Made by a program: the position numbers and the translations under genes. Below the pieces are notes generated by a model. That model worked only from the letters and a program-made list of their open reading frames with translations, did no database searches and was not told the DNA's origin. Positions 45,492 to 58,100 of a stretch of DNA of 64,000 nt are shown here, one piece after another. Within the stretch, counting starts at the first letter, position 1; every line of letters begins with the position of its first letter. The DNA comes from Lactuca virosa (lineage: Eukaryota > Streptophyta > Magnoliopsida > Asterales > Asteraceae): positions 100,241,949 to 100,305,948 of the forward strand of contig CAKMRJ010005523.1 of the NCBI GenBank assembly GCA_928212115.1, in the 5' to 3' direction.

Positions 45492-47047
45492 GTGACTCGT
45501 TCAAAAACCAAGAATGAATGTCTATACACAATCTTTGTATCCATGATAGAGCCTAAAGGAATCAAAGAGGCTCTACAAGATGCAGATTGGGTAAACGAAA
45601 TGCAAGAAGAGTTAGTTGAATTTGAACGCAACGTGTGCGACTTAGTACCAACACTAGAAGGAGTATCAGTTTTTGGTTCAAGATCGGTCTACAGAAACAA
45701 GAGTGATGAAGATGGAGTCATCATCAGGGACAAAACCAGCATAGACTATGATGAAACCTTTGCACCTGCTGCAAGAATATAAGCCATTAGGATTTTCTTC
45801 GCATTTTTTGCACATAATAACTTTAAGGTCTACCAAATGGATGTGTAGTGTGCATTCTTGAACGGCGAAATCGATAGGGATGTCTATGTTCAACAACCTC
45901 CTGGATTCGAAGAACCAAAGTTCCTCAACCATTACTATAAGCTTCAAAAGGCTATCTATGGATTGAAGCAAGCTCCAAGAGCATGGTGTGGAACATTGTC
46001 CAAATTCTTGGAAGATTCCAAATTTCAAAGAGGTTCTATGGATCCCACTCATTTTAGGAAAATCTACAACAACCATTTGATCATCGTGCAAATCTACGTC
46101 GACGACATCATATTCGGTTCAACCAGCAAGGACCTTAGTGATGAGTTTGTTGAGTTGATGAAAAGCAAATTTAGAATGAGTATGATGGGTGAGCTTAACT
46201 AATTCCTAGGACTACAAGTTCGTCAATCTCTGAAGGGAATCTTTATTGGTCAAGAGAAGTATATCGAAAATCCGTTGAAGAGCTACTCCATGGAGAATGC
46301 ATCAACTGCAAAGACACCAATGACTACATCCTAAAAGCTTGAGTTAGACCTTGATGGGAAATCTGTAGATTAGAAGCACTAGAGAGGAATGATTGGCTCA
46401 CTACTGTACCTTATAGCTAGTCGACCATACATCATTTTTTCTACATGTCTGTGTGCACACTTTCAAGCCAATCCCAAGGAATCACACCTCATGGTAGTCA
46501 AAGATATTCTAAATATCTTAAAGGAACTGCATATTTGGGTCTATTCTATCCTGCTAAAGGCAACTTCTATCTCCAAGCCTTTACTGACTCAGATTATGGA
46601 GGATGAAAGCTCAACAGAAAGAGCACTTCTGGTAGTTGTCAATTCTTAGGAGGCAGATTGCTCAGTTGGACTTCAAAGAAGAAAACATGTGTTTCAACCC
46701 CTACTGCTGAAGCTGAATACGTTGTTGCCGCCGGTTGTTGTTCTCAAATGCTCTGGATAAACACAACTGAGAGATTATAGATTCAAAATGCAATAGATCT
46801 CCATATATTGTGACTTTAAGAGTGCAATTGCAATCTCTCACAATCCAGTCAACCACTTAATTACCAAGCACATTGATATCAGGTATCACTTTCTAAAATA
46901 TAATATTCAGAAAGGTCATATTGAGCTTCATTTTGTTCCTACAGATGAAGAGACTGCAGATGTATTCACTAAACCTCTCGATGAATCCAAGTTCTTATAC
47001 TTTCTAGGACGATTTGGCATGCTTAATCCAGATTCTTTAGGCATTTG
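45492..47047 (+). pseudogene. Element F reverse transcriptase and RNase H
   Basis: Landmarks: EPKGIKEALQDADWVNEMQEEL, FGSRSVYRNKSDEDGVI, IDYDETFAPAARI, AFLNGEIDRDVYVQQPPGFEEP, KAIYGLKQAPRAWC, IVQIYVDDIIFGSTS (intact YVDD), MIGSLLYLIASRPYI, a broken RNase H with TPTAEAEY-like sequence, NHLITKHIDIRYHFL, HIELHFVPTDEETADVFTKPL and a stop near 47047. Relative to SIRE-type RT, about a dozen residues are missing before IDYDETF. Stops occur at 45780, 45846, 46199, 46333 and elsewhere, so it is dead. Confidence 0.9.
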
Positions 47048-47048
47048 A

Positions 47049-47300
47049 ATTTTTTTTTTCAAAAGGTTTTTTTTAAGAAAACTCCAAAAATATTTTATTT
47101 TTTGCCTTTTTTCAAAAAAGAAAATTCCAAAAAGATTTATTTTCATTTTTATTTTACACAAAAGAGAACTCCAAAAAGATTTCACTTTCATTTTTACTTT
47201 ATACAAGAGAAAACAACAAAAAAAATTATATTTTATGTATTTTGTCTTTACTTTAAACAAAAGAAAATACCAACAAGATTTTATCTTTAATTTTTTCTAA
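47049..47300 (+). repeat. AT-rich tandem repeats after F pol
   Basis: Five diverged units of about 45-55 bp, each with an AAAAGAAAACTCCAAAAAGAT-like start followed by TTTTCATTTTTA-like sequence. They lie directly after the pol stop. Their lysine- and phenylalanine-rich frames are artefacts. Confidence 0.8.
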
Positions 47301-48800
47301 GATAATGCAAGTTGTTATCACAACTATGCAGATGAAAAAGGTTATTTTCTCTACACTTTACTGATTTTTCAAAATACCAAATTCTGTGGTTCTTCAGTTT
47401 GCTTCAGTACACAACTAATATTAGTACTTTAGTGACCATTAACAAGCTTCAGTGTTATACTCTACTTAGAGTTATAACATACATCAAGTACTAATGTTAT
47501 GTAGAATACTTTGAGGCGAACTCTAAGGTTTAGTTAACCCAATGTGTTATAGTATATTTGTGGCTTCCCTGTCCTAGTGAACTCATGAGAAAAAAGCGTG
47601 AACTTGTGTAGTTTGAGGGACATAAAAAGTTTTCCTTAGTGAATATCTATACCTACTAAAAAGATTCTTAGTTAAAACAAAGCGATTCAAGTTCCAAGTT
47701 TATATGTTTAATTTCTACACTTTGAGTCTAGTTATATATTCAATAAATTATAGTTCGGGAGTGGAGTCAATCTGTGACCTTTGGGACTTGATGAGTATTC
47801 CCCCGGGGAATATATTTATATCTATCGACCTAACTATAAAAGCTTGGATGGATGGGAAGAAATATCGTTTAAAAGGGTTTCATAGAAATTCATGGACTCC
47901 ATTAGTGACCTAAGCGATTCTGAGCACCCCAAGTAATTTCTTAGAAAGGCAGGAACTAAAGCTAGGAATTATTTGCTTGTGTACTTTGTCAAAGTTAGAG
48001 TTATAAGAAAAGATTCAAAAAATAAAAAAATTCTACAAAAATATAAAGAAGTGTAGTTATATTCTTAGGTCAATTATTATATATAGTATTTTTTTTTTCT
48101 TTTAAACTCGTGTCACTTGGAATTTGGGGATACCTTTTGAAACGAAAGGGGTAAATAAAAAGGTATAGGTGGTAGGAATGCCAAAAATAAATGTTGTTCA
48201 AAATAAGTGGGGAACGTTTATGAGGATTGTCAGTATTTAGGGTTAGGGAAGTAAATAGGCCTCAGTCACAAATATACGCATTGCGATGATACATAATTGG
48301 TGAGTGGAAATCGGGTTATTCTGTATGATGTTAATAAGTTCAAAAGTAATAATCAACAAAGGAAATTCTTTTCAATGCGAAGTGAAGGATCATATACAGA
48401 ACTTAGTTGCTTGATAAATATGTAAGTGACAGCAAGATAATCCACAATGCTTCTAAATCAGCCATCCTTCTAAGCTTTAATGTTTCCTTAAGATTATTTT
48501 TTCCATATGCACACACTTCACCGCATTTTACTATTCCATTCTCAGATTCTCAATCCACATGCATACACATCACTTTCAAAGTTAGATTATTTAGTGTTTT
48601 CAATTTCATACTTTTTGTTTAAATCATGCCTTAGAATCTAGGTAAAGCAGCTAAGTTCGATAGAGAATATCACTTACTTGATCATGGAACATCCTTAGCC
48701 AAGTGTAGCATCTTATGACAAGTGAACCATCCCCTTCAAGAAAACCATATGTGCTTGTCTTGGCTCATAAAGCATTCTCATATATAGCGAAGAAGGACAA
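47301..48800. other. Non-coding region after element F pol
   Basis: AT-rich, without domain-bearing frames. Strings such as GTGACCTAAGCGATTCTGAG (about 47905) may be 3' sequence of SIRE-like elements, but I could not place an LTR boundary. Confidence 0.45.
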
Positions 48801-49330
48801 GATCAAAAGCTTTAAAGGACATTTGTGAACCATCTTGGACCAACTGAAAGCATCTTGGAGCAACTTCATGCACTTTGACCAACATGGAACAACTTCAGGT
48901 ACATTGACCAAATTTAGAGCAACTGTATTCATCTTCGAGCATCTTAGATTCTCTTGGAGCAACTTCATTAACTTGGACCAACTAGATGTACTTTGGAGAA
49001 ACTTCACCAACCTGAAGGATCTTGATCACTTGGACCATCTTCACTAACTTGGAGCATGTTTAAGAATATTGGAGCATGTTCAAGAACTTAGAGCATCTTC
49101 AGCCACTTGGTGCATCACGTCCATGTGGATCATCAAGTCCACATAGCTCATAAAAAATGTGTCATGCACATTTTGAATAGGTCATGCTTGTTTCAAGTAG
49201 GTCATGCACGTCTCGAGTAGGTCATGAACATTCCTTACATTCTATTCACATCTCAAAGATAACATCCATGCATGTGCCACCTTTTCTTTCTTGATTCTCA
49301 AGTCATCTTTTCTTGCTCGCGACTCAACTT
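48801..49330. repeat. Short-period repeat region
   Basis: Irregular repeats of CTTGGAGCAACTTCA and CTTGGACCAACT type (48830-49110) followed by GGTCATGCACGTCTCGAGTA-like repeats (49150-49230). It has LTR-like texture, but ends are not defined. Confidence 0.6.
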
Positions 49331-49343
49331 GATTTTTTTTCCT

Positions 49344-49352
49344 ATTTATACT
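49344..49352 (+). promoter_or_regulatory. Candidate TATA box
   Basis: CCTATTTATACTT after a GC-richer repeat region. It could start the transcript whose leader runs to the extra ORF at 52050. This is inference from sequence and position only. Confidence 0.35.
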
Positions 49353-49355
49353 TAA

Positions 49356-52049
49356 GTGTCATCCAAGTCTTCTGGGCCCACAAGTTGCCCCATGCAATCC
49401 TTATCTCGGCTCACTGAGAAACCCTATAAACCTTCACCTATCAATACTTTATTTCTATTCCTCGTTCTTTCTTTTTCTCATTCTCACAAATTCTTACTCA
49501 TACTCGTTTGGAGCACATCGAATTTTGTTTTGGAGCAAAATCGAAATTTTCTTGAGTTTGGAGCAAAATCACTTCGCGAGCAAAAGACCGTGGAGCATCT
49601 TTGGTTTGGCGCAACAAGCTTCATATTCGGTTTGGTGCAACAAGCTTCAACTTCGGTTTGGTACAACAAACTTAACTCTTTGGACAACTTTGGCGCAACA
49701 AGCTCCTTGTCACAACAACTTTGGCCTCGCAACTCCTTGGCGTACAAGCCTCATCCTCAGTCAACTCTCCTTGGCGTAACAAGTCTCTTGGCGCAACAAC
49801 TCTTGGTCTCGCAACCTTCTTGCGCCACTCCCTCTTGTGCCAACCCATCCTTCCCTCTTGAACCTTGCAACCTTCCCCTGGCACATCTTCTTGGCACAAC
49901 AGCAACCTTTTCCTCACACCCTTTTTACGCCAACCCATCCTCTTCTTGCATCATCTCGCCTTTTCTTCTTCTATTGTGCTATCCCTCTTCTTTCTCTTTT
50001 CTTGTGCACCAAGTCTTCCTTTCCCTTTACTCCAACCCTAATCCCTCTTGCGCCACAACTTTTTTGCTAACCCTAAAACCCAACCTCTCATTATCCTTTG
50101 CGCAACAACCTCCAACTTTTTATTATCCTACTTGCGCCATCTTTAGAAGAAACCTAAACCGAATTTTTTTTTTTGGCACAACAACCTAATCTCGAAAAAA
50201 CCATACTTGCGCCATTTTTTCTTGAGCCACACTCAAAAACCCTATATTGTGCAACACTCCATTCTAACCCTAAAATCATGACCTATAAATACCCCATGGC
50301 GCAACTTCTTCATTGATCACTCTCTTGATCCAAAGTCAACAAAAATCTTTGTTGCGCCATATCCTAATCACTCTTGCGCTATTATTAACCTTTGTGATCA
50401 ACAAGTGATTTTGTGACCACCATCTTGCGCCATCATATATCTATTGTGATCATCAAGCAAGAACCAAGCATACACAAACCCTACTTGCTCCATACCCCAA
50501 TTTCAAAACCCTAGTGAGCATCTTGGCCATCAAAGTCTTGGAGCAACATCACTTGATCTCATCATCACTTCTTGCGCCATTCACAAACCCTAGGTGAGCA
50601 TCATCATTTTTTTTAAAACCCTAATATACATTCTTTTAAACCCTAGTATCGTTTTTTTGTTTTGTTCAAACCCTAGTTTTTCTTTTGGAGCATTATCAAC
50701 TACTTGTTGGAGCATCATCATCCAACCTTGTTTCTTTAGTAGATCATCTCCATATTCTAGGTAAGCATCATAATCTTTTTTGAAACTCTAGTTGTCACAA
50801 GTTAGCTTCATAAGTATTGTCATATGTTGCATGTATATTTTTCTTTTGTTTTTTACATCATAGTTAAGTTAATAGTGATTATTGGATCATCATGTGTTTA
50901 GTAATTGTCATCACTTGGTCCATCATCATTATGTGTTGAGTAATACATTCCTTGATCACTCTAGGTAAGTATTAATTTTCTTTCCTTTCACCTAACGATG
51001 ATCATGGTGTACACTTTCTAAAGTTTTGTTTCCTTTCTTGACATAACATAGATTTGAATATCTCTAGTGTCATTGTCAAAAGTGTTGCTTTATCTTTTTG
51101 TTGCTCATTGATTCAACAAGACATCAACTAGTAAGTAACATCTCTCTTGCTTGTTCACATACCCTCATGTGATAAGGTTATCCCTCCTTAGTTGATGATT
51201 TGTGTCTATACATATGTTCCTATGGTTAGGTTCCCCTAGTATTGGCCTATCACTTTTTCTTAGTGAACACCTATTCTTGTTGCAATCATATTGGGTGAGC
51301 ATCAATTTTTTTTTCTTTTATTATTATTGGTCATTCATTCACTTTCACATACAATGTTTAGGTTATTTAGTGTTGATCCTTTGATCAAATCTCTCATGTG
51401 AGCATTATACTTATTGGTGCATATCTTGCTTTTCATTTTCACATGTCTGTTACCTTCACTCTTCTTTTTTAAGGTAATGCCTCTTTTCTTATACTTTTGT
51501 GATCTTAATTTTCATGCTCTTTACATGTTCTTATAAGATCAATATTTTTTTTCAACTCTTCTATGTGTTCTTGGATTTACATATATAGTTGTCACTTATT
51601 ATCTCTATGATATCTAATTTTCTGTTAGTTTCTAAAGACATCTTTATATGATATGCCATAGTCATCATAGGCCATGACTTAGCAGTTTTACTTGATCCTT
51701 GCACTTTTTCTATGATTTAGTAACATCAATTTTTTTTTGTTTTATTTTTTATTTTTTTATATGACATCAAGTCCTTTCTCTTTTATTCCTACATGTTATG
51801 TCATTCACTTTCAGGCCTATACTTAGTGAATTTGAATTTGTAGATTCCGCTTGTCTATAGTTGAATCAACAATACTACTCAAGTCACAACTTTGTTCAGT
51901 TAATGCAAATTCATACATTTTTTCTTTTAACCCTCCCCCCTCTCCTTTTTTTTGTAATTTAGTTAAGATTGTATGCTACTACTCTCTAGCTATATGTATT
52001 TAACTAACAATAAATTCCAATTTTTGTTCTTCTTTTGTTCTCTCAAGAC
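49356..52049 (+). other. Repeat-rich leader upstream of the extra ORF
   Basis: Up to 50189 it is open for 277 codons, but the composition (Leu/Ser/Phe/Pro, with CCC and TTG runs) and the way that GGCGCAACAA and TTGCGCCA oligomers recur through it in all frames argue against a real protein. From about 50590, donor-like strings recur: AG-GTGAGC at 50594, AG-GTAAGC at 50761, AG-GTAAGT at 50965, GTGAGC at 51295. The region ends in the pyrimidine tract TTCTTCTTTTGTTCTCTCAAG just before the ATG at 52050, an acceptor-like context. Confidence 0.45.
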
Positions 52050-53667
52050 ATGGCTTCCAAAGAAGATGGACATACTTCCAAAGAAAAGAGATCTCATAAG
52101 GCGTCCAAATCTCAAGCAACTGGACCTTCCACTGTGACAGACTCATCATCACCTAAAATCGCAATGGTCGCATCCAACTATATTGCACTTCTTAAAACTC
52201 AGGAACAACCTCAAGAATTCGGTGTTATAGTTGAATATTTGCATAAATGCCTATTGGCATATGCACTCATTTCTACTTCTCCAACTCCACAATCTCTTAT
52301 TTCAAACGTCCTTTCATCTGTATCCATCTCTCCAAGAGCAAAGTCAAAATAGCTTGATGTTGAATTTGATCTTTTTCGAACTAACTTGGTTCTAACTAAA
52401 GAAGTGTTCGCGACCAGTTTAGGTCTAAGCACTGGTTCTCATCAACCTAAGACATTTTTCACACCTGATTCTGCTCAACTATTGATAATGTTCAAGGAAA
52501 TGGGATACAAATTTGAAGAAAACATTGAACCAAACCTTTCAAGAAATGGGAAAGCTTGCCTTCCTACGCCATGGCACTTTCTCAGTTTCGTCCTCACTCG
52601 GTGTCTTTTCGGATCAGATGATGGACGCAGTCACAGTAAAACAGATCTTTGGCTTGGCATGTATGGGCTTTTCTATGACATCAATGTTGACTACGCGTCT
52701 ATTCTTTGGTAAGACTTCCTTACCTTTCTCCCTGCCTTAAAGAATAAGTTCTTGATTCATCATCCTCGCTGGTGGTCTATCATTATTCATGATGTCATCA
52801 ATAATAGAAATCTTACACCAGAGAAGACTCCAGAAGGCCCACTACCACTGTACTTGCGTATGTCACCACATAGGATTCGTATTGTATCTGAATCTGAGTT
52901 TTCACATCCAGTCATCATTTTAGATGCTATACTTGAAAAGTTGGATGAAAATAGTGCATCTCTACGCTCATATCAAAAATACATCCAAGGAACTACTTTG
53001 TCTCCGAAAAAGAAGAGGAAGCACTCAGATCATGCATCTAAGAAGTCGGCAAAGAAGAAAAAGCGATTAAACTCAGATCAACCGCCTTCTATTCCACCTC
53101 CAGTCGTCTCTAATGATAATCTTGGGGTAGATTTAGATGAACCCACATCTCCTTCTAAATTTGCTCCAGTTTCACCAGCAGGCTTTCAGTCGGTTCTAGA
53201 AAGTCCAAGTAATCGTGTCTCCTTGGATTATGACTCATTTGAGGACGATGATCAAGACGGTGAAAAGCAATCCGAACTTGAAGATCTTCCTAAAATATCT
53301 ACAGTAAAAGATAATCAAGATGAGGATACTCCAATGCAAACGGTAGACATACCTTCCAGTGAAGGACTGATAGTTGATGATGAATCACACGACATGTCAA
53401 TTGTCCTATACTCCAAACCATCTACCATGACATTTAACATTGATCTCAATGATTACTCTCCCTTACCTCAAAAATAGTCTCAAGAACATGACGATAATCA
53501 AGAAGCTAAGTTCTATTCTTTTCCACCTGATCCTCCTCAAGACGATGGTACTCTAGCAGATACAAATGAAGCAAATACATCGATCTAAGCCTGAGCTTAA
53601 ACGTATTAGAGTAACTGCCCAGATGGTAGCTGATGGTATTGAGGAAATTCTCTTTCACACATCTTCT
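52050..53667 (+). pseudogene. Extra retroelement ORF (env position), first part
   Basis: I chose the ATG at 52050 (MASKEDGHTSKEKRSHKASK) because it follows a pyrimidine tract; an in-frame ATG at 52035 is an alternative. After a stop at 52350: FRTNLVLTKEVFATSLGLS, FTPDSAQLLIMFKEMGYKFE, LPTPWHFLSFVLTRCLFGSD, GLFYDINVDYASILW, HPRWWSIIIHD. A highly basic LSPKKKRKHSDHASKKSAKK, which looks like a nuclear localisation signal, comes next, then a long acidic Ser/Pro/Asp-rich tail. The hydrophobic block resembles ORFs next to copia pol in Asteraceae genomes, as I recall them. Function is unknown. It is cut at 53667 by element I. Confidence 0.55.
53663..53667. repeat. Target-site duplication of element I, left
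   Basis: CTTCT before TGATGGG. The same five bases follow the other end at 61115-61119. Confidence 0.92.
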
Positions 53668-54429
53668 TGATGGGTTTTGCGCATTCTAACACTCCTAAGT
53701 GTACATGCAACCCTAAATACCTTGGATCTATGTTTTCTCTATTATACACGTAATTATGAACTTTCCAAGGTATTACCCTATCTAGCATACAATACTGATA
53801 CTTGGGTAATCAAATGGATAGAATACATACCTTTGTTTGATGTAGCTTGTCTCCATGAAGCTTGAGTGCCTAGTGCCCCAAGTGTGACACCTCAAATGGT
53901 TCACACAACACCAAATGCACATGGAATGACTTGAGAGATATGGAACACTCCTTGAAATCGTCTAGCCCTCATATTCGCACATTAGTGCATGAGTTCTTGA
54001 GCCATGGGATTCTTTTATATGGTGGCTATTAGGGTTACACCATGTAACTCATAACTTTACCCATTCCTTATGCTCCATGGATTTTAACCTCCATGGAGTA
54101 TCCATGGGTCACCCCATGGACTTAGTCCAACATAAGGAATCTTGGATCACAAGCCCCACATATATAAGAATGAATGATTTACACAATTAACCCATATATT
54201 TAATTAGTCTCCTTTTGATCACTTAATTAATTCCAAATTAATTCTTGATCAATACTAATTAAATAACCTTATTAATATATTAGAACTTATAATATATTAA
54301 CCAACCTTAAGTGTTATTTCTCTCATTATAGTCTATCCAAATGCATGATGCCATGCAACCCAAATGGACCATGCCGGGTCGGGTCAAGTCTTACCAATTA
54401 TAGTTATGGACTTAGACACTAATCCAACA
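53668..54429 (-). repeat. Element I 3' LTR
   Basis: 762 bp, plus-strand ends TGATGGGTTTTGCGC and CTAATCCAACA. It differs from the right LTR by a handful of single-base changes and one- or two-base indels in the part that I compared. Minus-strand TTCTTATATATGTGG near 54160 is a TATA candidate. Confidence 0.95.
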
Positions 54430-54447
54430 GTCTCCCACTTGGATAAA
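54430..54447 (-). other. Element I polypurine tract
   Basis: Minus-strand TTATCCAAGTGGGAGAC next to the 3' LTR start TGTTGGATTAG. It matches the tract of element D. Confidence 0.88.
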
Positions 54448-56270
54448 TCTAAAACTATTATTGCGTATGACTTCAGGAACCGATCAGCAATCGTAGCTCT
54501 CAAAAGCTTCTGTCGAACTCTGACCTTGTCGATGAACTCTGACCTTTGTCAATGACTTGTCCATTAGATAAGGGATCATATATTCCTCCATTCTAGATAT
54601 CATATGGACTGAGACATGGATTATCAATCATTCTCTCTGTCCATTTGTTGTTTCTCGATTTCCGATTCATGATGACTGACTGATTGAACAAATCAAATCA
54701 GTCCTGGCTTGGCCAAGCACTCACATGTATCATCTTTAAATCATCGAGGGGCCCACAGATATCACTTTTATCCCGAAGGTAAAAGGAATGGATAAACTTC
54801 GACTCATATGGCTTGTTCTACTACTTGTTGAATCATACACAAAGGCACGTTTTATAACATCGAGTTACCGAATGCGTTTTCGTGCAATCAATGTACAACC
54901 AACTCACAGTAACAACTCATATCTCTAGGTTTGAAGAATATAAGATATTATCGTCTCATGATCACTCGTGATAAAATCCATGAAGTGATTCAAATGAGCG
55001 CGGGTTGAATCCAATACTCAGAACTTATGAGCACTCATGAGTGTTGTAGCACCACTTTGTCCACCAACTTGGACCTCTACAACCAACCCATGACAGTCTT
55101 GATTCATATCTACTTCCAACATATGACCGACTGTGGATGGTTTGAATAACTTAATCATTCAGGAAGAGCGACTTAGTTATTCTGGAAGTCAAAACATGCA
55201 AAGTGAAACACAAGAATAAATGAATCAAATATGGTATCAAACCTATGAATATAAATAAACACTTTTATTTATCACCATACTGATTACTCATTATTCATTG
55301 TTTCGGTTTTATCAACTTTATACTTGAATTAAAAACACTAGTTGTCCACATGCTCCAAGCATGTACACTATGTTTTTAAACAATAGCTTTTCCATACACC
55401 AAGTATGCACTCTATGTTTTTCTATGATCCTTACTTTGTGAAATAAACCAATTGAACATAATTTCAATGATTCTAATTTCACACTCCCAAATCCTTATCG
55501 AAAAATGTGAGAATTTCAAATTCCTATCATTTATCGAAATTTGTTTAGATTTTAAACTTATATGCACTGACCCTCCTGTAATGAATATGTACAAAGTCAC
55601 AAAGACTTGTCAACAATCATTATAAGGTATTCCAATGGAGATCAACTCCATGGAAACTAAGTCTCATATTCAAAGTACATTGCTTGGACATGCTTCTTGC
55701 ATTAAGTTTTCTAATCTTACACAGATAACTTCCACCTATGGAGACAACTCCATATTCTCATTTTGACTATCACTTCTGAATAAGAGATGCCTCTTTTCAG
55801 AATATGTCAATATGGTCCTTCCAAAATTAGCACTATACTTCCAACTATCCCTGAGCAACCAATCTTGGTAAACCTCAGATTGTCCTCGACAATTGCTTAA
55901 TCATTTTAGTCATATCCAATTCTAGACCTTTTCCCTTCTTAATGCCTCTGGGCATTTGGAAAATTTAGAAATGACAAAATTATAGCACATGCAATCGATC
56001 CTGTACCCAAAGCAAATGGTACACGATTCATGATGTCTCACATAAAGACATGATTCTAGACCAGTCTTTTGCTACAATATTTTATTTGCCATGTTTTCAA
56101 AATTTAACTATGAAGAGGGATGGCCTAATCATAATCGAATTTTGAGAACGCAATATATAGAATTTCCTTAAGTTGAACCAATCCAACATGAAATTCATAT
56201 ATATATTCTTGACTAAAGATGATTAAGGTCTCAATCTAAGCCTTTAGAACTGAAATGAAGTATATCCTCT
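54448..56270 (-). other. Element I pol end, unreadable
   Basis: No frame longer than about 60 codons and no motif that I can name. By analogy with element D this should be RNase H and the 3' tail, but too little is left to annotate. Confidence 0.5.
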
Positions 56271-58100
56271 CCCTTAATTATAGCAAAACAACTTTTTCAA
56301 TCCCTACAGCCTCACGAATTGAAACTTTTGTTTTCTATAATTAACATTGCTAACTTGCAACACTAACAATAATTATCATGCTCCCACTAACATGATGATT
56401 ATTAGCATAACACTTATGCTCCCACTAGCTTTGACATGTACTCAGAAATCAGCTGGACTTCTAGAAATCAATACTTTATTGACTTTCCTTACCAAAGTTC
56501 AGATTTCTGATACGAGATGCTTTGATAAAACTTTATCAAAATCATACACCTTTCCTTAGATAACATGCATGTGTGTCTAAACAATTTCAGAACTATGAAA
56601 GGGATGCCCGTAATCATAGTCTCAATTGTTTAGACCTTTTGCCATCTGCTTCAAATCTACTTGGTGGAAGTGTTTCCTCACCATCATTTTCATGAATCGG
56701 AGAGAAACCTTATGACCCTTAGATTTTATGGTGTATGTGTTCTATCCATGTGAATCGTCAAAACCATAGTCACAAGACAAGGATAATGACAAATCCAAAC
56801 TCATATGGACTGAACTTATACAATCTTAACTTCTTGCCACTTGGCAGTACAGGGCCTGACATTGCTTCCAAGTTGTTATGCAACCAATTGAGAACTTTCA
56901 GAACTCCTATGCTAAGCCAACTTTAACTGGAATGGGCACAGAATATGTCAACATGATAGGTTATAAACCTCAAGTCGTGTGCTAGTTAAGAACCTCAGGT
57001 TTTATTCTTGATTAGTTCTTGAAATTACTTTTAGGATCTTTAAGACTCTCACTGTCCTCTTGACATATAAGACTATCTTGCCAAATATTCAAGAGATAGT
57101 GCGGATTCTTTATCAAGACAAACACTTCACACAATTGGCCTTAGTTGGTCTTTGTTTAATCCAAAACATCACAACTTACCAACTTCAAATGTACAAGAGT
57201 AGGACACTTTTACTCTTACATTTGACAAGTGTATAAACCTTTCTTTAAGATATGTCACTCAACTTATAGTCTTGGAGTATGACTCTAAGACTTGTTTTGA
57301 AACGAAGTATGACTCATCTTCTTGATTTAACCATTTCAACAATTCATGACTCCTCTTCTTAGTCATAAGAATGCACTAAGATGTCCTTAGAAGACCAATT
57401 GTGATGTGGTTCTTTAATCATTAAGATGATCACAAAACATGATACTAAAGTACTCTCCCATCTTTTCAGATTGAGAAACTTTATCTGTTTGCCTAATTTG
57501 ATTCTTCAATTCGTTCTGCCATACATTGAGACTTTTCCAATGTTTCAGAATTATACTTAAAACTTGTAAGTATAACCACATTTACTAAAATTTAGTAAAT
57601 CATGAAGAATAGTCTTAACGAGCTTTGTGGTGGACTTGACCAGTGCACAAGAGTGTGTACTCGATCCCTTTAGTCCTTAACTTGACTTACACATCCATGT
57701 GAACAAGTCTTAATTTTCCAATGCTTGAAAGTTCTTATTCATCATACTATTCAACTTGCATGATTCCAAGTTTCTATCCAACTGAAGCCTTGGGAATGAG
57801 ATGAGAATTTCCTTATTTGGTAAATTATGACACTACCACAAACGAAAGAATCAAGTCCATTTTTTTTTTCAAATATTGCTATCAATGGAATCATATAAAC
57901 ACCATTTTTCACAAATGCCACTTGTAAGGATATTTAAAATAAATATAAAATTAAAAACTTTTATTTTATTTCAAAACTTTGCGGAAAAAACTTATCCTTA
58001 TAGTGCAAATGCATACGGAAAAACTTGTTGTTATATATTCCTAAGCAATATATCATAACTCCTAAGTAACAGCTTCAAGATTCCGATGCGATTGAAATCC
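56271..58100 (-). pseudogene. Element I pol remains (RT and integrase)
   Basis: On the minus strand near 56440 the reading HVKASGSISVMLII corresponds to the YVKASGSIVTFLVL block before the RT catalytic box in element D, but the YVDD itself is gone. Nucleotide strings near 57440-57680 (ACTCTCCCATC, TGCCTAATTTGATTCT, ACATTGAGACTTTTCCAA) parallel the D integrase region at 27330-27420. Stops are dense. Identification depends on comparison with D. Confidence 0.6.

Larger units (their letters stand above)
37741..47047 (+). mobile_element. Element F: SIRE/Maximus-like Ty1/copia, 5'-truncated
   Basis: Plus-strand copia element running from mid-gag to the pol stop at about 47047, interrupted by the G solo LTR. 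The order gag, coiled-coil region, protease, integrase, long IN-RT linker, RT, RNase H is that of SIRE/Maximus elements. RT sequences such as VYVQQPPGFEEPKF and IVQIYVDDIIFGSTS fit that lineage from memory. No 5' LTR is present and no 3' LTR was securely identified, so its true right end is open. It may include the AT-rich tail and the extra ORF at 52050. Confidence 0.82.

Noticed and set aside
49356..50189. 277-codon open frame, the longest uninterrupted one here
   Set aside because: Biased Leu/Ser/Phe/Pro composition follows from repeated TTGCGCCA and GGCGCAACAA oligomers; no domain, and it lies in a leader-like region. Kept as non-coding with modest confidence.
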